From the NCBI GenBank assembly GCA_947452295.1, contig CANGCK010000007.1:1-64000 (forward strand): a stretch of 64,000 bases of DNA. The letters run 5' to 3'. The notes under the pieces were generated by a model. That model was not told where the DNA came from and made no database searches. It saw only the letters and a program-made list of their open reading frames with translations. A program made the translations under genes and the position numbers. This stretch comes from Sphingobacteriia bacterium. GTDB lineage: Bacteria > Bacteroidota > Bacteroidia > Chitinophagales > Chitinophagaceae. Shown piece by piece: positions 1-9,033 of the stretch (its first letter is position 1; every line of letters begins with the position of its first letter).

Positions 1-3000
1 GTATAGTGCCGAAGAATAATGGCGACACGATAGTGCCTGTAGGGACGAAGTATAGGTGGTGGTACATTGACGATGTAGCTGTAGATGGAGAGGGGAATGA
101 ACTAATTGGTAAAGACACGATAAAGGGTACATTAACGAATAATACCAATGTACTTAAAGAGGTAAAATACAGGGTAGTAGCGGAGTCAGGCGAGTTGGGT
201 CATTGTGTGAGTGATACGTTTGATGTACGCATAGCGGTGAGTCCCACCCCCGAAATTTCAGACACCATCACCACCATTTGTAGCAATAGTTCCTTTAAAA
301 TTAAGCCGGAGAATTTATTTAGGGGAGATATCGTACCAGTTGGAACAACCTATACCTGGAACGTGATTTCAAATATAAAAATCAGTGGGTATGAACAGGT
401 TATTGCTTTAAGAGATTCTATCAGCGATACCTTACGTAACAAAACCAATCAACAAGACACGCTTTATTACAGGGTACAACCTTCTGTTGGCGGAAAATGT
501 AAGGGAGATTCATTTACAGTTAAAGTTGCAATTAATCCTACTCCTGAAATTGGTTTACATGCAGATACCATTTGTAATAATGGAACATTCTCTGTAATTC
601 CGTTTAATGATCAGCCAACTACAATTGTTCCAAATGCAACAACGTATACCTGGACGTTTACGGATAACCCGAATGTGAATGGCGAACAAAATCAATTAAC
701 AGGAGTTGGAAACATCAGTGGCTCACTTCAAAATGTTACGCAAGTTTCACAGCTTGTTCAGTATGCCGTAACACCAAAATCCGGAGATGTGGGTAATTGT
801 GTAGGCAATTCCTTTAATGTAAATGTTGTAGTTAGACCGGATGCTAAATCTGAATTTACTACCGATACTACCATTGCATGTGCGCCGTTCATCCTAAAAA
901 ATCATCTTAATGTAATTCGATATACCGAAGCAAACAATGAAGCGCAATATAAATGGTTTGCAGACGGCATGTTAATTGGAACAGGATTAGCTGTACCTAA
1001 TCATGCCATTCTTAACCCTGCGGATACGGTTGTTATTACGCTGATTGCTAAGAGTGCGTATGGTTGTAAAGATGATACCAGTTCTATAACCCTTTACACC
1101 GTTCAAAAACCAATACCCGGTTTTACCAAAAGCACTGATTCTGTTTGCGGGCCTTATAAAATTTATTTTAAAAACACCACTACACCGGTTAATGTACTGA
1201 ACGGAACTAAATATGAATGGAATTTTGGCAACGGCTTACCAATTTCTACGCTTGTTCAACCGGATAGTATTTTGTTTAATCCGGATAACATTAATTACAA
1301 GGATACTACTTATTATATCACCTTAAAAGTAATGACAGTTTGTGATACACTAATCATTAAAGATTCTGTATTAATCAAATCATTACCTAATGCATTGTTC
1401 CAGCCCGATACCACTGTTACTTGCTCCTCCATACCATTGGGCTTCAGGAATATTTCTAAGGGTAGTGAACCGATTTATTTTATATGGGACTGGGATGATG
1501 GCAAAAGAGATACGCTTTTAGTTAGTTCTCCTGATAAGTTCAAAAGAATCTATCATAAGTTCATAACAGACGTAACCGATACTTTCAATGTAAAGATTTA
1601 TGCCTTTAATGAATGTGGTGTAGATAGCTTTGCCGTTCCAATTTTAGTATATTCCAACACAGTATTCCCTAAAATTGTGGTGGATGGCCCTGGCACCTAC
1701 GGCTGTACCCCTCAGGAAGTTATTATGCGGAATACTTCATCAGGTGGGACTAAATATGTGGTTGATTTTGGCGACGGTACTCCTAACTATACTACCACAA
1801 AGAGTATAGATACCATTAAACATTGGTATACCACTTCTGGCACCTTCACCATTAAACTACGGGGCACCAACGATGGATGTGCAGACACTACTTCATATGC
1901 TTCGGTTACTATTTATCCTACCCCAGTTGCATCATTCAAGACCGACTCAACAGCGTATTGTCAAAAAGATAGTGTCCGCATCACCAATTTATCTACCTAT
2001 GATTCCGATATTCAATATACCTGGAATTTTGGGGATGGATCACCTGAGGTAATAAATGTTGTACACCCTACACATAAATATTTATTCCCTGGTACTTATA
2101 CCATCAAATTAACAGTTGATAAAATCAATCCTGGAAGTACTTGTCAGAAAGACACATCTCTTGTTGTAACAATCAACCCTTCTCCTATAGCTGATTTTAC
2201 AAATAATTCAGGTACATATAATTGTGCTCCGTTTACGTTTGTTGGAACAACTAATTCACCGGATTATACCACTGCAAACTGGTATTTCCTTAATGAGGCA
2301 GGTGTTGAAATACCAGATGGAAAACGTTCCGGACTTATTATTAATTATACTATTTCACAGCCAGGTTCGTATAAAGTAAAGTTGGTAGCATTTAATAGCT
2401 TTGGTTGCACTGATACAATCATTAAATCATTAAAAGTAGAGGAGACGCCAAAGCCAAGATTTACTGTTCCGGATACGGTTTATTGTGGTTTGTCGGCAAA
2501 CGCTACCTTCACCAATACTACTTCATATGGAGGAGCTGATGTGGTTGATTATGAATGGCTGGTTGATGGAGTTACTAAGTCGGCGACTTCTACACAGTTT
2601 AACCATACCTTTACTTCACCACCAAATACTACCGACCCCATTAATTTTAAAGTTCGGTTAATTGCAAAAGCATCATTTTCCGGTTGTAATGATTATTTTG
2701 AGAAAACCATTACACTATTACCGTTACCTCAACCTAAATTGACTGCTTACCCCGATTCTGGTTGCTCTCCTTTAACGGTTAACCTCACGAATAACTCTAA
2801 ATACGCAGATGCTTATCAATGGAAATTAAATGGGGTGATATTTAGCACTGATGCCAATCCTGCACCCGTGGTATTACCTGCATCTGGCACTACCTATATT
2901 TTTGAGTTAGTGGCCGACAATACCAAAGGTGGTTGCGGGCCGGTTTCTGCTTTTGATACAGTTAAAACCTTGCCTACTCCTACTGCATTATTTAAGTTAA

Positions 3001-4883
3001 ATAATATAGCAGATGATACCATTAAATATTGTAAGTCTCAAACAATACGTATCAACGACAATTCGTATATTAATGCTATTGGCAATAAAGTGGGATTAGT
3101 TTATCAATGGTATATTAATAATATTTTACAATCTACAGTAAGTGCTAATCCTGTTTTTCAATTAGAAAATAACTCATACATAAACGATGAACTGTTTGAA
3201 ATAAAACTGATTGTAACATCTGCAGCAGGATGTAAAGACACATTGAGTAAATACGTATTGCTATATCCGAAACCCAAAGCTTCTTTTATATTAAATGGAG
3301 GCAATAGTGATTGTGCTGTACCTAAGGGCGGACTGGTAAAAACCATCAACAATCTTACACTCGTTAAAAGCCCAGAAACATATATATGGTCTGTTTATAA
3401 CAAAACTGCTGCTTCTCCATTAGATGGAGTAAAGTTGAATGATGCAAGTGTAGCTGATCCTATTTTTACTTTCCCGGATAATGCTACTGAATCTGACACA
3501 ACCTATGAGATTAAATTAATTGTTTTGAGTCAAAATGGTTGCGCCGATACTACTACTGCTCAACAAATTGTTTATGCCCGACCAATGGTAAATTATAGGA
3601 TTTCCGATTCGGTTTCTTGTAATGGAATTTTAAGAGCATCATTCTATGATTTATCATTATCTCCAACTAGTTCAATTACAGATAGATTATGGAACTTCGA
3701 TGATGGAATTGACGGCAAAACACCTTCAATAAACCATGAGTACAATGTTTATGGTACATACTATCCGTCATTATATGTAAAAAATGCAAATGGATGTTTC
3801 TCCGATACATTGAAAAAACGTATTAAAATTTTCGGTGCACCTAAAGCTGATTTTTTTGCCCCATCAACAGTTTGTATGGGCACAGATCTTAACTTCATAA
3901 ACAACAGCACTTTAGGGTGGGGTAGCGCTGCATTTAATAATATACTTTGGGATTTTGGCGATGGTACTACAAGTACTTTAAATAGTCCAATACATCATTA
4001 TAACGGTCCGGGTAATTATACCATCGCATTGACTATTTCTAGTGATAGTAGTTGTGTTGCTTCAACTAAAACTGCTAGTATAGTTGTTATAGGTAAGCCA
4101 ACAGCAAACTTTACTTATTCTAGTTTATGTGCCGAAAAACCCGTTACATTTATTAACCAATCGATTGAAGGCAATGGTGATAAAGGATTTAATTTGGTGA
4201 AATGGGAATTTGGAGATGCGTCATCCTCTACATTGTATAACGCACAACATACTTTTGTAAATCCTAATACATATGATGTACAAATGATTGTTGAAGGGTT
4301 AAATTGTCCGCAGTTAAAAGACACCATATTAAAACGGTTAGAGGTAAAATTAGTGAGTAGACCAGATAGTGTTTATCCAATTATATATGCTACTAAGGGC
4401 CAAGAATTTACCATGGTAGCAGCAAATGATGGAGTGAATTATTTATGGACACCAACTATCGGATTGCTGAATCCAACACAGCAGATAACTAATGCGCTTT
4501 ACTTGAGTACAGTTCCCAATAAAATCAATTATAAAATTTTAATAAGCGATAGTAGCGGTTGTGAAATACAGGATGAACAAGAAGTATGGGTGCTAGAAAA
4601 ACCTGAAGTGTATGCACCAACAGCATTTACACCAAATGGGGATGGCAACAATGATGTGTTTATTCCATTCTATATAAATATTAAATCACTACAAAGTTTC
4701 AGGTTATTTAATAGATGGGGAGAAAAAATATTCGATACAAATGATTTAACAAAAGGATGGGATGGAGTACTTGCCAATGGAATAAAAGCCCCACTCGAAA
4801 GTTACTCATGGGTAGTAGAATGTTTTGATGTAAATGGAAATAAAATTATTAGAAAAGGAATAGTAACGCTGATAAGAAATTAA
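1..4883 (+). CDS. PKD-repeat protein with type IX secretion C-terminal domain (5' end outside window)
   Basis: The frame is open from base 3, so the GTG at base 6 is an internal valine and the true start lies upstream; about 1,626 residues are visible. The protein is a chain of beta-sandwich repeats: the first ~300 residues hold Cys-containing repeats that begin TPEI, and later repeats carry PKD cores such as DFGDGT, NFGDGS, DWDDG and EFGDAS. The last ~85 residues (APTAFTPNGDGNND, then NRWGEKIFD and GWDG) match the gliding-motility-associated C-terminal domain (CHU_C/TIGR04131 type), the sorting signal of type IX secretion. Known for the family: export across the outer membrane and attachment or release at the surface, with PKD repeats acting as stalk or glycan-binding modules. 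I infer a large surface adhesin or structural protein; the ligand is unknown. A hairpin directly after the stop probably terminates it. Confidence 0.9.
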   Translation, partial: IVPKNNGDTIVPVGTKYRWWYIDDVAVDGEGNELIGKDTIKGTLTNNTNVLKEVKYRVVAESGELGHCVSDTFDVRIAVSPTPEISDTITTICSNSSFKIKPENLFRGDIVPVGTTYTWNVISNIKISGYEQVIALRDSISDTLRNKTNQQDTLYYRVQPSVGGKCKGDSFTVKVAINPTPEIGLHADTICNNGTFSVIPFNDQPTTIVPNATTYTWTFTDNPNVNGEQNQLTGVGNISGSLQNVTQVSQLVQYAVTPKSGDVGNCVGNSFNVNVVVRPDAKSEFTTDTTIACAPFILKNHLNVIRYTEANNEAQYKWFADGMLIGTGLAVPNHAILNPADTVVITLIAKSAYGCKDDTSSITLYTVQKPIPGFTKSTDSVCGPYKIYFKNTTTPVNVLNGTKYEWNFGNGLPISTLVQPDSILFNPDNINYKDTTYYITLKVMTVCDTLIIKDSVLIKSLPNALFQPDTTVTCSSIPLGFRNISKGSEPIYFIWDWDDGKRDTLLVSSPDKFKRIYHKFITDVTDTFNVKIYAFNECGVDSFAVPILVYSNTVFPKIVVDGPGTYGCTPQEVIMRNTSSGGTKYVVDFGDGTPNYTTTKSIDTIKHWYTTSGTFTIKLRGTNDGCADTTSYASVTIYPTPVASFKTDSTAYCQKDSVRITNLSTYDSDIQYTWNFGDGSPEVINVVHPTHKYLFPGTYTIKLTVDKINPGSTCQKDTSLVVTINPSPIADFTNNSGTYNCAPFTFVGTTNSPDYTTANWYFLNEAGVEIPDGKRSGLIINYTISQPGSYKVKLVAFNSFGCTDTIIKSLKVEETPKPRFTVPDTVYCGLSANATFTNTTSYGGADVVDYEWLVDGVTKSATSTQFNHTFTSPPNTTDPINFKVRLIAKASFSGCNDYFEKTITLLPLPQPKLTAYPDSGCSPLTVNLTNNSKYADAYQWKLNGVIFSTDANPAPVVLPASGTTYIFELVADNTKGGCGPVSAFDTVKTLPTPTALFKLNNIADDTIKYCKSQTIRINDNSYINAIGNKVGLVYQWYINNILQSTVSANPVFQLENNSYINDELFEIKLIVTSAAGCKDTLSKYVLLYPKPKASFILNGGNSDCAVPKGGLVKTINNLTLVKSPETYIWSVYNKTAASPLDGVKLNDASVADPIFTFPDNATESDTTYEIKLIVLSQNGCADTTTAQQIVYARPMVNYRISDSVSCNGILRASFYDLSLSPTSSITDRLWNFDDGIDGKTPSINHEYNVYGTYYPSLYVKNANGCFSDTLKKRIKIFGAPKADFFAPSTVCMGTDLNFINNSTLGWGSAAFNNILWDFGDGTTSTLNSPIHHYNGPGNYTIALTISSDSSCVASTKTASIVVIGKPTANFTYSSLCAEKPVTFINQSIEGNGDKGFNLVKWEFGDASSSTLYNAQHTFVNPNTYDVQMIVEGLNCPQLKDTILKRLEVKLVSRPDSVYPIIYATKGQEFTMVAANDGVNYLWTPTIGLLNPTQQITNALYLSTVPNKINYKILISDSSGCEIQDEQEVWVLEKPEVYAPTAFTPNGDGNNDVFIPFYINIKSLQSFRLFNRWGEKIFDTNDLTKGWDGVLANGIKAPLESYSWVVECFDVNGNKIIRKGIVTLIRN

Positions 4884-4943
4884 AATACCTCACAACATTG
4901 TATTCGAATAATTAGTATATTCTTAATAGTTGAGAGGTATTTT
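4882..4943. terminator. Bidirectional hairpin between convergent genes
   Basis: The 15-base arms at 4882-4896 and 4929-4943 are complementary except for one position and start and end in A and T runs, so the hairpin can serve both the PKD gene (+) and the small membrane protein gene (-). The 32-base loop is long. Confidence 0.65.
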
Positions 4944-4958
4944 AATTTGTTTGGTTAA

Positions 4959-5222
4959 CTATATAGCGGTAGAATCATAATCATCTATTTGATTTGAATT
5001 TTCCGGTAGGTGATCATAATGCCCTTGGAGTGCATACAACCCAAATAAAATAAATCCTATAGCAATAGGAAAAAATACTACTACAAATACGCCCCATTGA
5101 ATAATTGTATCAATGCCCGGTTTTTTGGTTATCTCACTGATTGCTGTTTGTAATAAGAAGTAAATGGCTAATGGGCCTAATATAATCCAAATAATGCCTG
5201 CTAATCTTTTTATTGAATTCAT
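4959..5222 (-). CDS. Small two-helix membrane protein
   Basis: This 87-residue protein has two clear hydrophobic segments (about residues 8-27 and 42-66) separated by a short polar linker with KKPG, and an acidic C-terminal tail (NQIDDYDST). It lies 28 bases downstream of the MHS-family transporter on the same strand and is very likely co-transcribed with it. I recognise the general type of small membrane protein that accompanies transporters in Bacteroidota (possibly the DUF6814 group), but I cannot assign a function from sequence. A role as an accessory or stabilising subunit of the transporter is inference only. Confidence 0.7.
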   Translation of the reverse strand: MNSIKRLAGIIWIILGPLAIYFLLQTAISEITKKPGIDTIIQWGVFVVVFFPIAIGFILFGLYALQGHYDHLPENSNQIDDYDSTAI

Positions 5223-5250
5223 TGTCCTAATTTTTCATTGTTTAAAGTAA

Positions 5251-6789
5251 TTAATCATTAACGTCTGGATCTATTTTATTGCTAATATAAAGCGCTCCAA
5301 TTAATAAACATATTGCTGCAATAATTATTGGATACATTAAACCTACAATTTTATTGTCTATATAAATGGTGGTAAGCAATGTTGCGATAAAAGGCGTTAA
5401 GCCGCCAAAAACACCATTGCCAATATGGTAAGGTAACGACATAGATGTATACCTGATTTTTGTAGGAAATAATTCAACTAAAAATGCAGCAATTGGGCCA
5501 TATACCAATGTTACATATAAAATCAGTACAAACACAATGCCTACTAATTTCCAATAATCGCTGTTTGAAATTGATTTAGAAGAGGTAATAACAGGTTTAA
5601 TTGTTTTCTTACCTGCTAAAGCATATGATGTGTCTGTTTTAGTTACAACCATCGACATGCCATCGGTATAAAATGTTTTGGTAATTTCTTTTCTTGTTGA
5701 ATCTAAAGTATTAGGAATGGCAGTAAGTATAGTGTTTACGGTTGTTTGCCCAGCAATTGCTGTCTTATTTTTTGGGTCAACTATTTTGTACATGCTGCTG
5801 AATAAATAGTTGTATGAGATTATCGCAAGGAACATGCCACTCAGCATAATCCATTTTCTGCCTATTTTATCACTTAATGATCCAAACACTACAAAGAATG
5901 GCGTGGCAAATAAAATCCCCCAAATAAGAATTGTACGAGATTGTTCGAAATCAATTTTACAGACATTTTCAATAAAAGATTGTGCATAAAACTGACCTGT
6001 ATACCATACAACGCCTTGTCCCATTGTAGCACCAAATAAAGCCAGTAACACCATTTTTAAATTTGCTTTGTGGCCAAAGCTTTCTTTTAATGGATTAACG
6101 GATGTTTTGCCTTCGGTTTTCAACTTAGCATATAATGGTGATTCTGCCATTTTCATGCGGATGTATATAGATACTACTACCAATAAGCTTGAAATAAGGA
6201 ATGGGATTCTCCATCCCCAATCATTAAACTTAGCAATAGACTTAGCTTTGTCTGCATCAAGAAAATTTCTGGTTAATAGAATCACCCCCAATGATATAAA
6301 TAATCCCAACGTTGCTGTTGTTTGTATCCAGGAAGTAAAATATCCTCTTCTATTAATTGGCGCATGTTCTGCTACATAGGTAGCAGCACCTCCATATTCA
6401 CCACCTAATGCTAAACCCTGAATCAAACGTAACAATAAAACCAAAATGGGGGCCAAGAATCCAATACTTTCGTAGTTTGGAATACAACCAATAAAAAAAG
6501 TAGATAATCCCATTAATACAAGCGTTAGTAAAAAAGTATACTTACGTCCAATCAAATCACCCAATCTTCCAAATACCAATGCGCCAAAAGGCCTAACAAT
6601 GAAGCCAGCTGCAAAAGTTGCAAGAGTAGAGAGCAAAGCAGCAGTAGGATTTGTTTTAGGGAAGAATTGATTGGCAATTACTACTGCAAGGCTTCCGAAA
6701 ATATAAAAATCATACCATTCAATTAGTGTACCTAATGAGGATGCACCAATTACTTTCCAGATACCTTTTGTTTCGTTGTTGTTATTCAT
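5251..6789 (-). CDS. MFS transporter, metabolite:H+ symporter (MHS) type
   Basis: This 512-residue inner-membrane protein has twelve predicted helices and MHS-family hallmarks: an N-terminal GTLIEWYDFYIFG segment, the loop 2-3 signature GRLGDLIGRK (about residues 74-83), RLIQGLALGGEYGGA in helix 4 and the repeated GSLSDKIGRK in loop 8-9. The family imports small carboxylates or osmolytes (KgtP, ProP, ShiA) with protons. An unusual ~75-residue polar insertion (about residues 335-410) lies between helices 9 and 10, on the outer side by topology. The gene is divergent from acetyl-CoA synthetase, which makes a short-chain carboxylate a plausible substrate, but that is inference. The small membrane protein gene follows it. 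Confidence 0.85.
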   Translation of the reverse strand: MNNNNETKGIWKVIGASSLGTLIEWYDFYIFGSLAVVIANQFFPKTNPTAALLSTLATFAAGFIVRPFGALVFGRLGDLIGRKYTFLLTLVLMGLSTFFIGCIPNYESIGFLAPILVLLLRLIQGLALGGEYGGAATYVAEHAPINRRGYFTSWIQTTATLGLFISLGVILLTRNFLDADKAKSIAKFNDWGWRIPFLISSLLVVVSIYIRMKMAESPLYAKLKTEGKTSVNPLKESFGHKANLKMVLLALFGATMGQGVVWYTGQFYAQSFIENVCKIDFEQSRTILIWGILFATPFFVVFGSLSDKIGRKWIMLSGMFLAIISYNYLFSSMYKIVDPKNKTAIAGQTTVNTILTAIPNTLDSTRKEITKTFYTDGMSMVVTKTDTSYALAGKKTIKPVITSSKSISNSDYWKLVGIVFVLILYVTLVYGPIAAFLVELFPTKIRYTSMSLPYHIGNGVFGGLTPFIATLLTTIYIDNKIVGLMYPIIIAAICLLIGALYISNKIDPDVND

Positions 6790-7015
6790 TTCGTCTGTTT
6801 AATTAAAATAAATTGAGATTTAAGATAAGGGATTAAATGGGATAGACAAAATTCTGTAGTAAAAAAAATGATAGATAATTGTAGACTTAATGAATAATTG
6901 ATTTAACCCAAATAAAAAGGTTGAAAAATAATTAGCATTTATTCAGTAAATTAGCTGATTATTTTCGGCCTTTGTAATTGGCTGAATGGCTTATAATAAG
7001 ATCAAAACCATTGCT

Positions 7016-8962
7016 ATGTCATACCCTTATCAAATTAAATCACTCGACGAATATAAAGTCGCTTATCAGAAAAGTATTGAAGACCCTGCAGCATTTTGGG
7101 AAGATGTTGCCAATAATTTTGTATGGAAGAAAAAATGGAATAGCAAAGAAGATGTATTGCAATGGAATTTCAAAGAACCAAAGGTAGAATGGTTTAAAGG
7201 TGCCAAATTAAATATCACTGAGAATTGTTTAGATAGGCATTTAGAAGAAAGGGGCAATCAACCTGCACTTATATGGGAGCCCAATTCTCCCGATGAGCAA
7301 AGTAGAGTTCTCTCTTATAAAAAACTCCATGAAAAAGTTTGTCAGTTTGCTCATGTACTTAAAAATAACGGCGTTAAAAAAGGCGATAGAGTTTGTATAT
7401 ATATGGGGATGATACCTCAACTAGCTATTGCAGTATTAGCTTGTGCCAGAATAGGAGCAATTCACAGTGTGATTTTCGGTGGATTTTCGGCGCAAAGTAT
7501 TGCAGACAGATTAGAAGATGCACAAGCTTCATTTATTATTACTTGCGACGGGGCTTTTAGAGGCGCAAAAGATATCCCTCTTAAAAGTGTTATTGACGAT
7601 GCATTAATTGGCAACAAAAATATTAAGCGTGTAATTGTATGCACCCGAACACGTACCCCGGTTTCTATGATTAAAGGTAGAGATGTGTGGTGGGAAGATG
7701 AAATACAACATGTTGAAGAAAAAGGATTATCCTATATTGATGCCGAAGAAATGGATGCCGAAGACCCGCTATTTATTTTATACACTTCTGGTAGTACTGG
7801 TAAGCCAAAAGGAGTAGTGCATACTTGTGGCGGATATATGGTTTATACAAATTATACTTTTGTAAACGTATTTCAATATCAACCCGAACAAATTCATTTT
7901 TGTACGGCTGATATAGGTTGGATTACAGGCCATAGTTACATTGTATATGGTCCATTAAGTGCCGGTGCTACTTCTTTATTGTTTGAAGGGGTTCCTACAT
8001 TTCCTGATGCTGGTCGTTTTTGGGATATTGTAGATAAATTCAAAGTAAATATTTTATACACTGCGCCAACTGCTATAAGAAGCTTAATGGGATTTGGTTT
8101 AGGGCCATTGCAAGGCAAAGATTTATCTTCTTTAAAAATATTGGGCACTGTTGGTGAACCAATTAACGAAGAAGCATGGCATTGGTATGATGAATTTGTT
8201 GGGAAGAAAAAATGCCCAATTGTAGATACCTGGTGGCAAACAGAAACGGGCGGTGTTTTAATCAGCAATCTTGCCGGAATTACACCTGCTAAACCAAGCT
8301 GGGCTACGCTGCCATTACCGGGAGTACAAATGCTTCTGGTTGATGAAAATGGCAAAGAAGTAGTTGCCGAAGGTGAGGAAACTGTTGCCGGAAATCTTTG
8401 TATCAAAGCGCCTTGGCCCGGTATTTTAAGAACCACTTATGGTGATCATGAACGTTGTAGAACCAACTATTTTGCCACTTACGATAATATGTATTTTACA
8501 GGTGATGGCGCTTTAAGAGATAAAGACGGCAATTACAGAATTACTGGTAGAGTAGATGATGTATTAAACGTAAGTGGACATAGAATTGGTACGGCAGAGG
8601 TAGAGAACGCAATTAATATGCATGCCGGTGTGGTAGAAAGCGCTGTGGTAGGTTACCCGCATGATGTAAAAGGGCAAGGAATTTATGCCTATGTAATTTA
8701 CCAAGGATCCCATGCACAAAACACACATGGTACCGGTGATATTGTTAGAAAAGACATTTTACAAACAGTTACAAGAATGATTGGCGCAATTGCCAAACCC
8801 GATAAAATACAATTTGTAAGTGGTTTGCCAAAAACCAGAAGTGGTAAAATTATGCGTAGAATTTTACGGAAAATTGCTGAAGGGGAAACAGAAAATTTAG
8901 GGGATACTTCTACCTTATTAGATCCGGGGGTAGTAGATGAAATTAAAAACGGTAGACTATAA
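7016..8962 (+). CDS. acs: Acetyl-CoA synthetase (AMP-forming)
   Basis: This enzyme activates acetate to acetyl-CoA through acetyl-AMP. The 648-residue length is typical of Acs. Visible motifs are the phosphate-binding loop YTSGSTGKPKGVVH (about residue 255), the adenine and acetate pocket segment WWQTETGG, the hinge and core motif YFTGDGA with GRVDDV, and the C-terminal PKTRSGKIMRR whose lysine (about 609) is the site acetylated in characterised Acs enzymes. The frame is open from an ATG at 6986, but I choose the ATG at 7016 because the protein then begins MSYPYQIKSLDEY, matching the family N-terminus. It is monocistronic, followed by a strong terminator, and divergent from the MHS transporter. 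Confidence 0.95.
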   Translation: MSYPYQIKSLDEYKVAYQKSIEDPAAFWEDVANNFVWKKKWNSKEDVLQWNFKEPKVEWFKGAKLNITENCLDRHLEERGNQPALIWEPNSPDEQSRVLSYKKLHEKVCQFAHVLKNNGVKKGDRVCIYMGMIPQLAIAVLACARIGAIHSVIFGGFSAQSIADRLEDAQASFIITCDGAFRGAKDIPLKSVIDDALIGNKNIKRVIVCTRTRTPVSMIKGRDVWWEDEIQHVEEKGLSYIDAEEMDAEDPLFILYTSGSTGKPKGVVHTCGGYMVYTNYTFVNVFQYQPEQIHFCTADIGWITGHSYIVYGPLSAGATSLLFEGVPTFPDAGRFWDIVDKFKVNILYTAPTAIRSLMGFGLGPLQGKDLSSLKILGTVGEPINEEAWHWYDEFVGKKKCPIVDTWWQTETGGVLISNLAGITPAKPSWATLPLPGVQMLLVDENGKEVVAEGEETVAGNLCIKAPWPGILRTTYGDHERCRTNYFATYDNMYFTGDGALRDKDGNYRITGRVDDVLNVSGHRIGTAEVENAINMHAGVVESAVVGYPHDVKGQGIYAYVIYQGSHAQNTHGTGDIVRKDILQTVTRMIGAIAKPDKIQFVSGLPKTRSGKIMRRILRKIAEGETENLGDTSTLLDPGVVDEIKNGRL

Positions 8963-8984
8963 ATTGATACAATCCCTATACAAC

Positions 8985-9020
8985 AAAAGGCTGTAATCGT
9001 TTTTCGACACAGCCTTTTTT
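8985..9020 (+). terminator. Rho-independent terminator after acs
   Basis: Ten-base perfect arms (8985-8994 and 9009-9018; AAAAGGCTGT and its complement), with an inner TCG/CGA pairing and a T run continuing to 9020. The flanking A run also allows it to work for the convergent amidohydrolase gene. Confidence 0.85.
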
Positions 9021-9033
9021 ATTATTTGATTGT

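Noticed and set aside
6..8. GTG as the start of the PKD protein
   Set aside because: The codon before it is open and the sequence is in the middle of a repeat, so this is an internal valine of a gene that begins upstream of the window.
7936..8436. 166-residue minus-strand frame inside acs
   Set aside because: Antisense to a clearly functional acs with intact motifs; no independent start signal.
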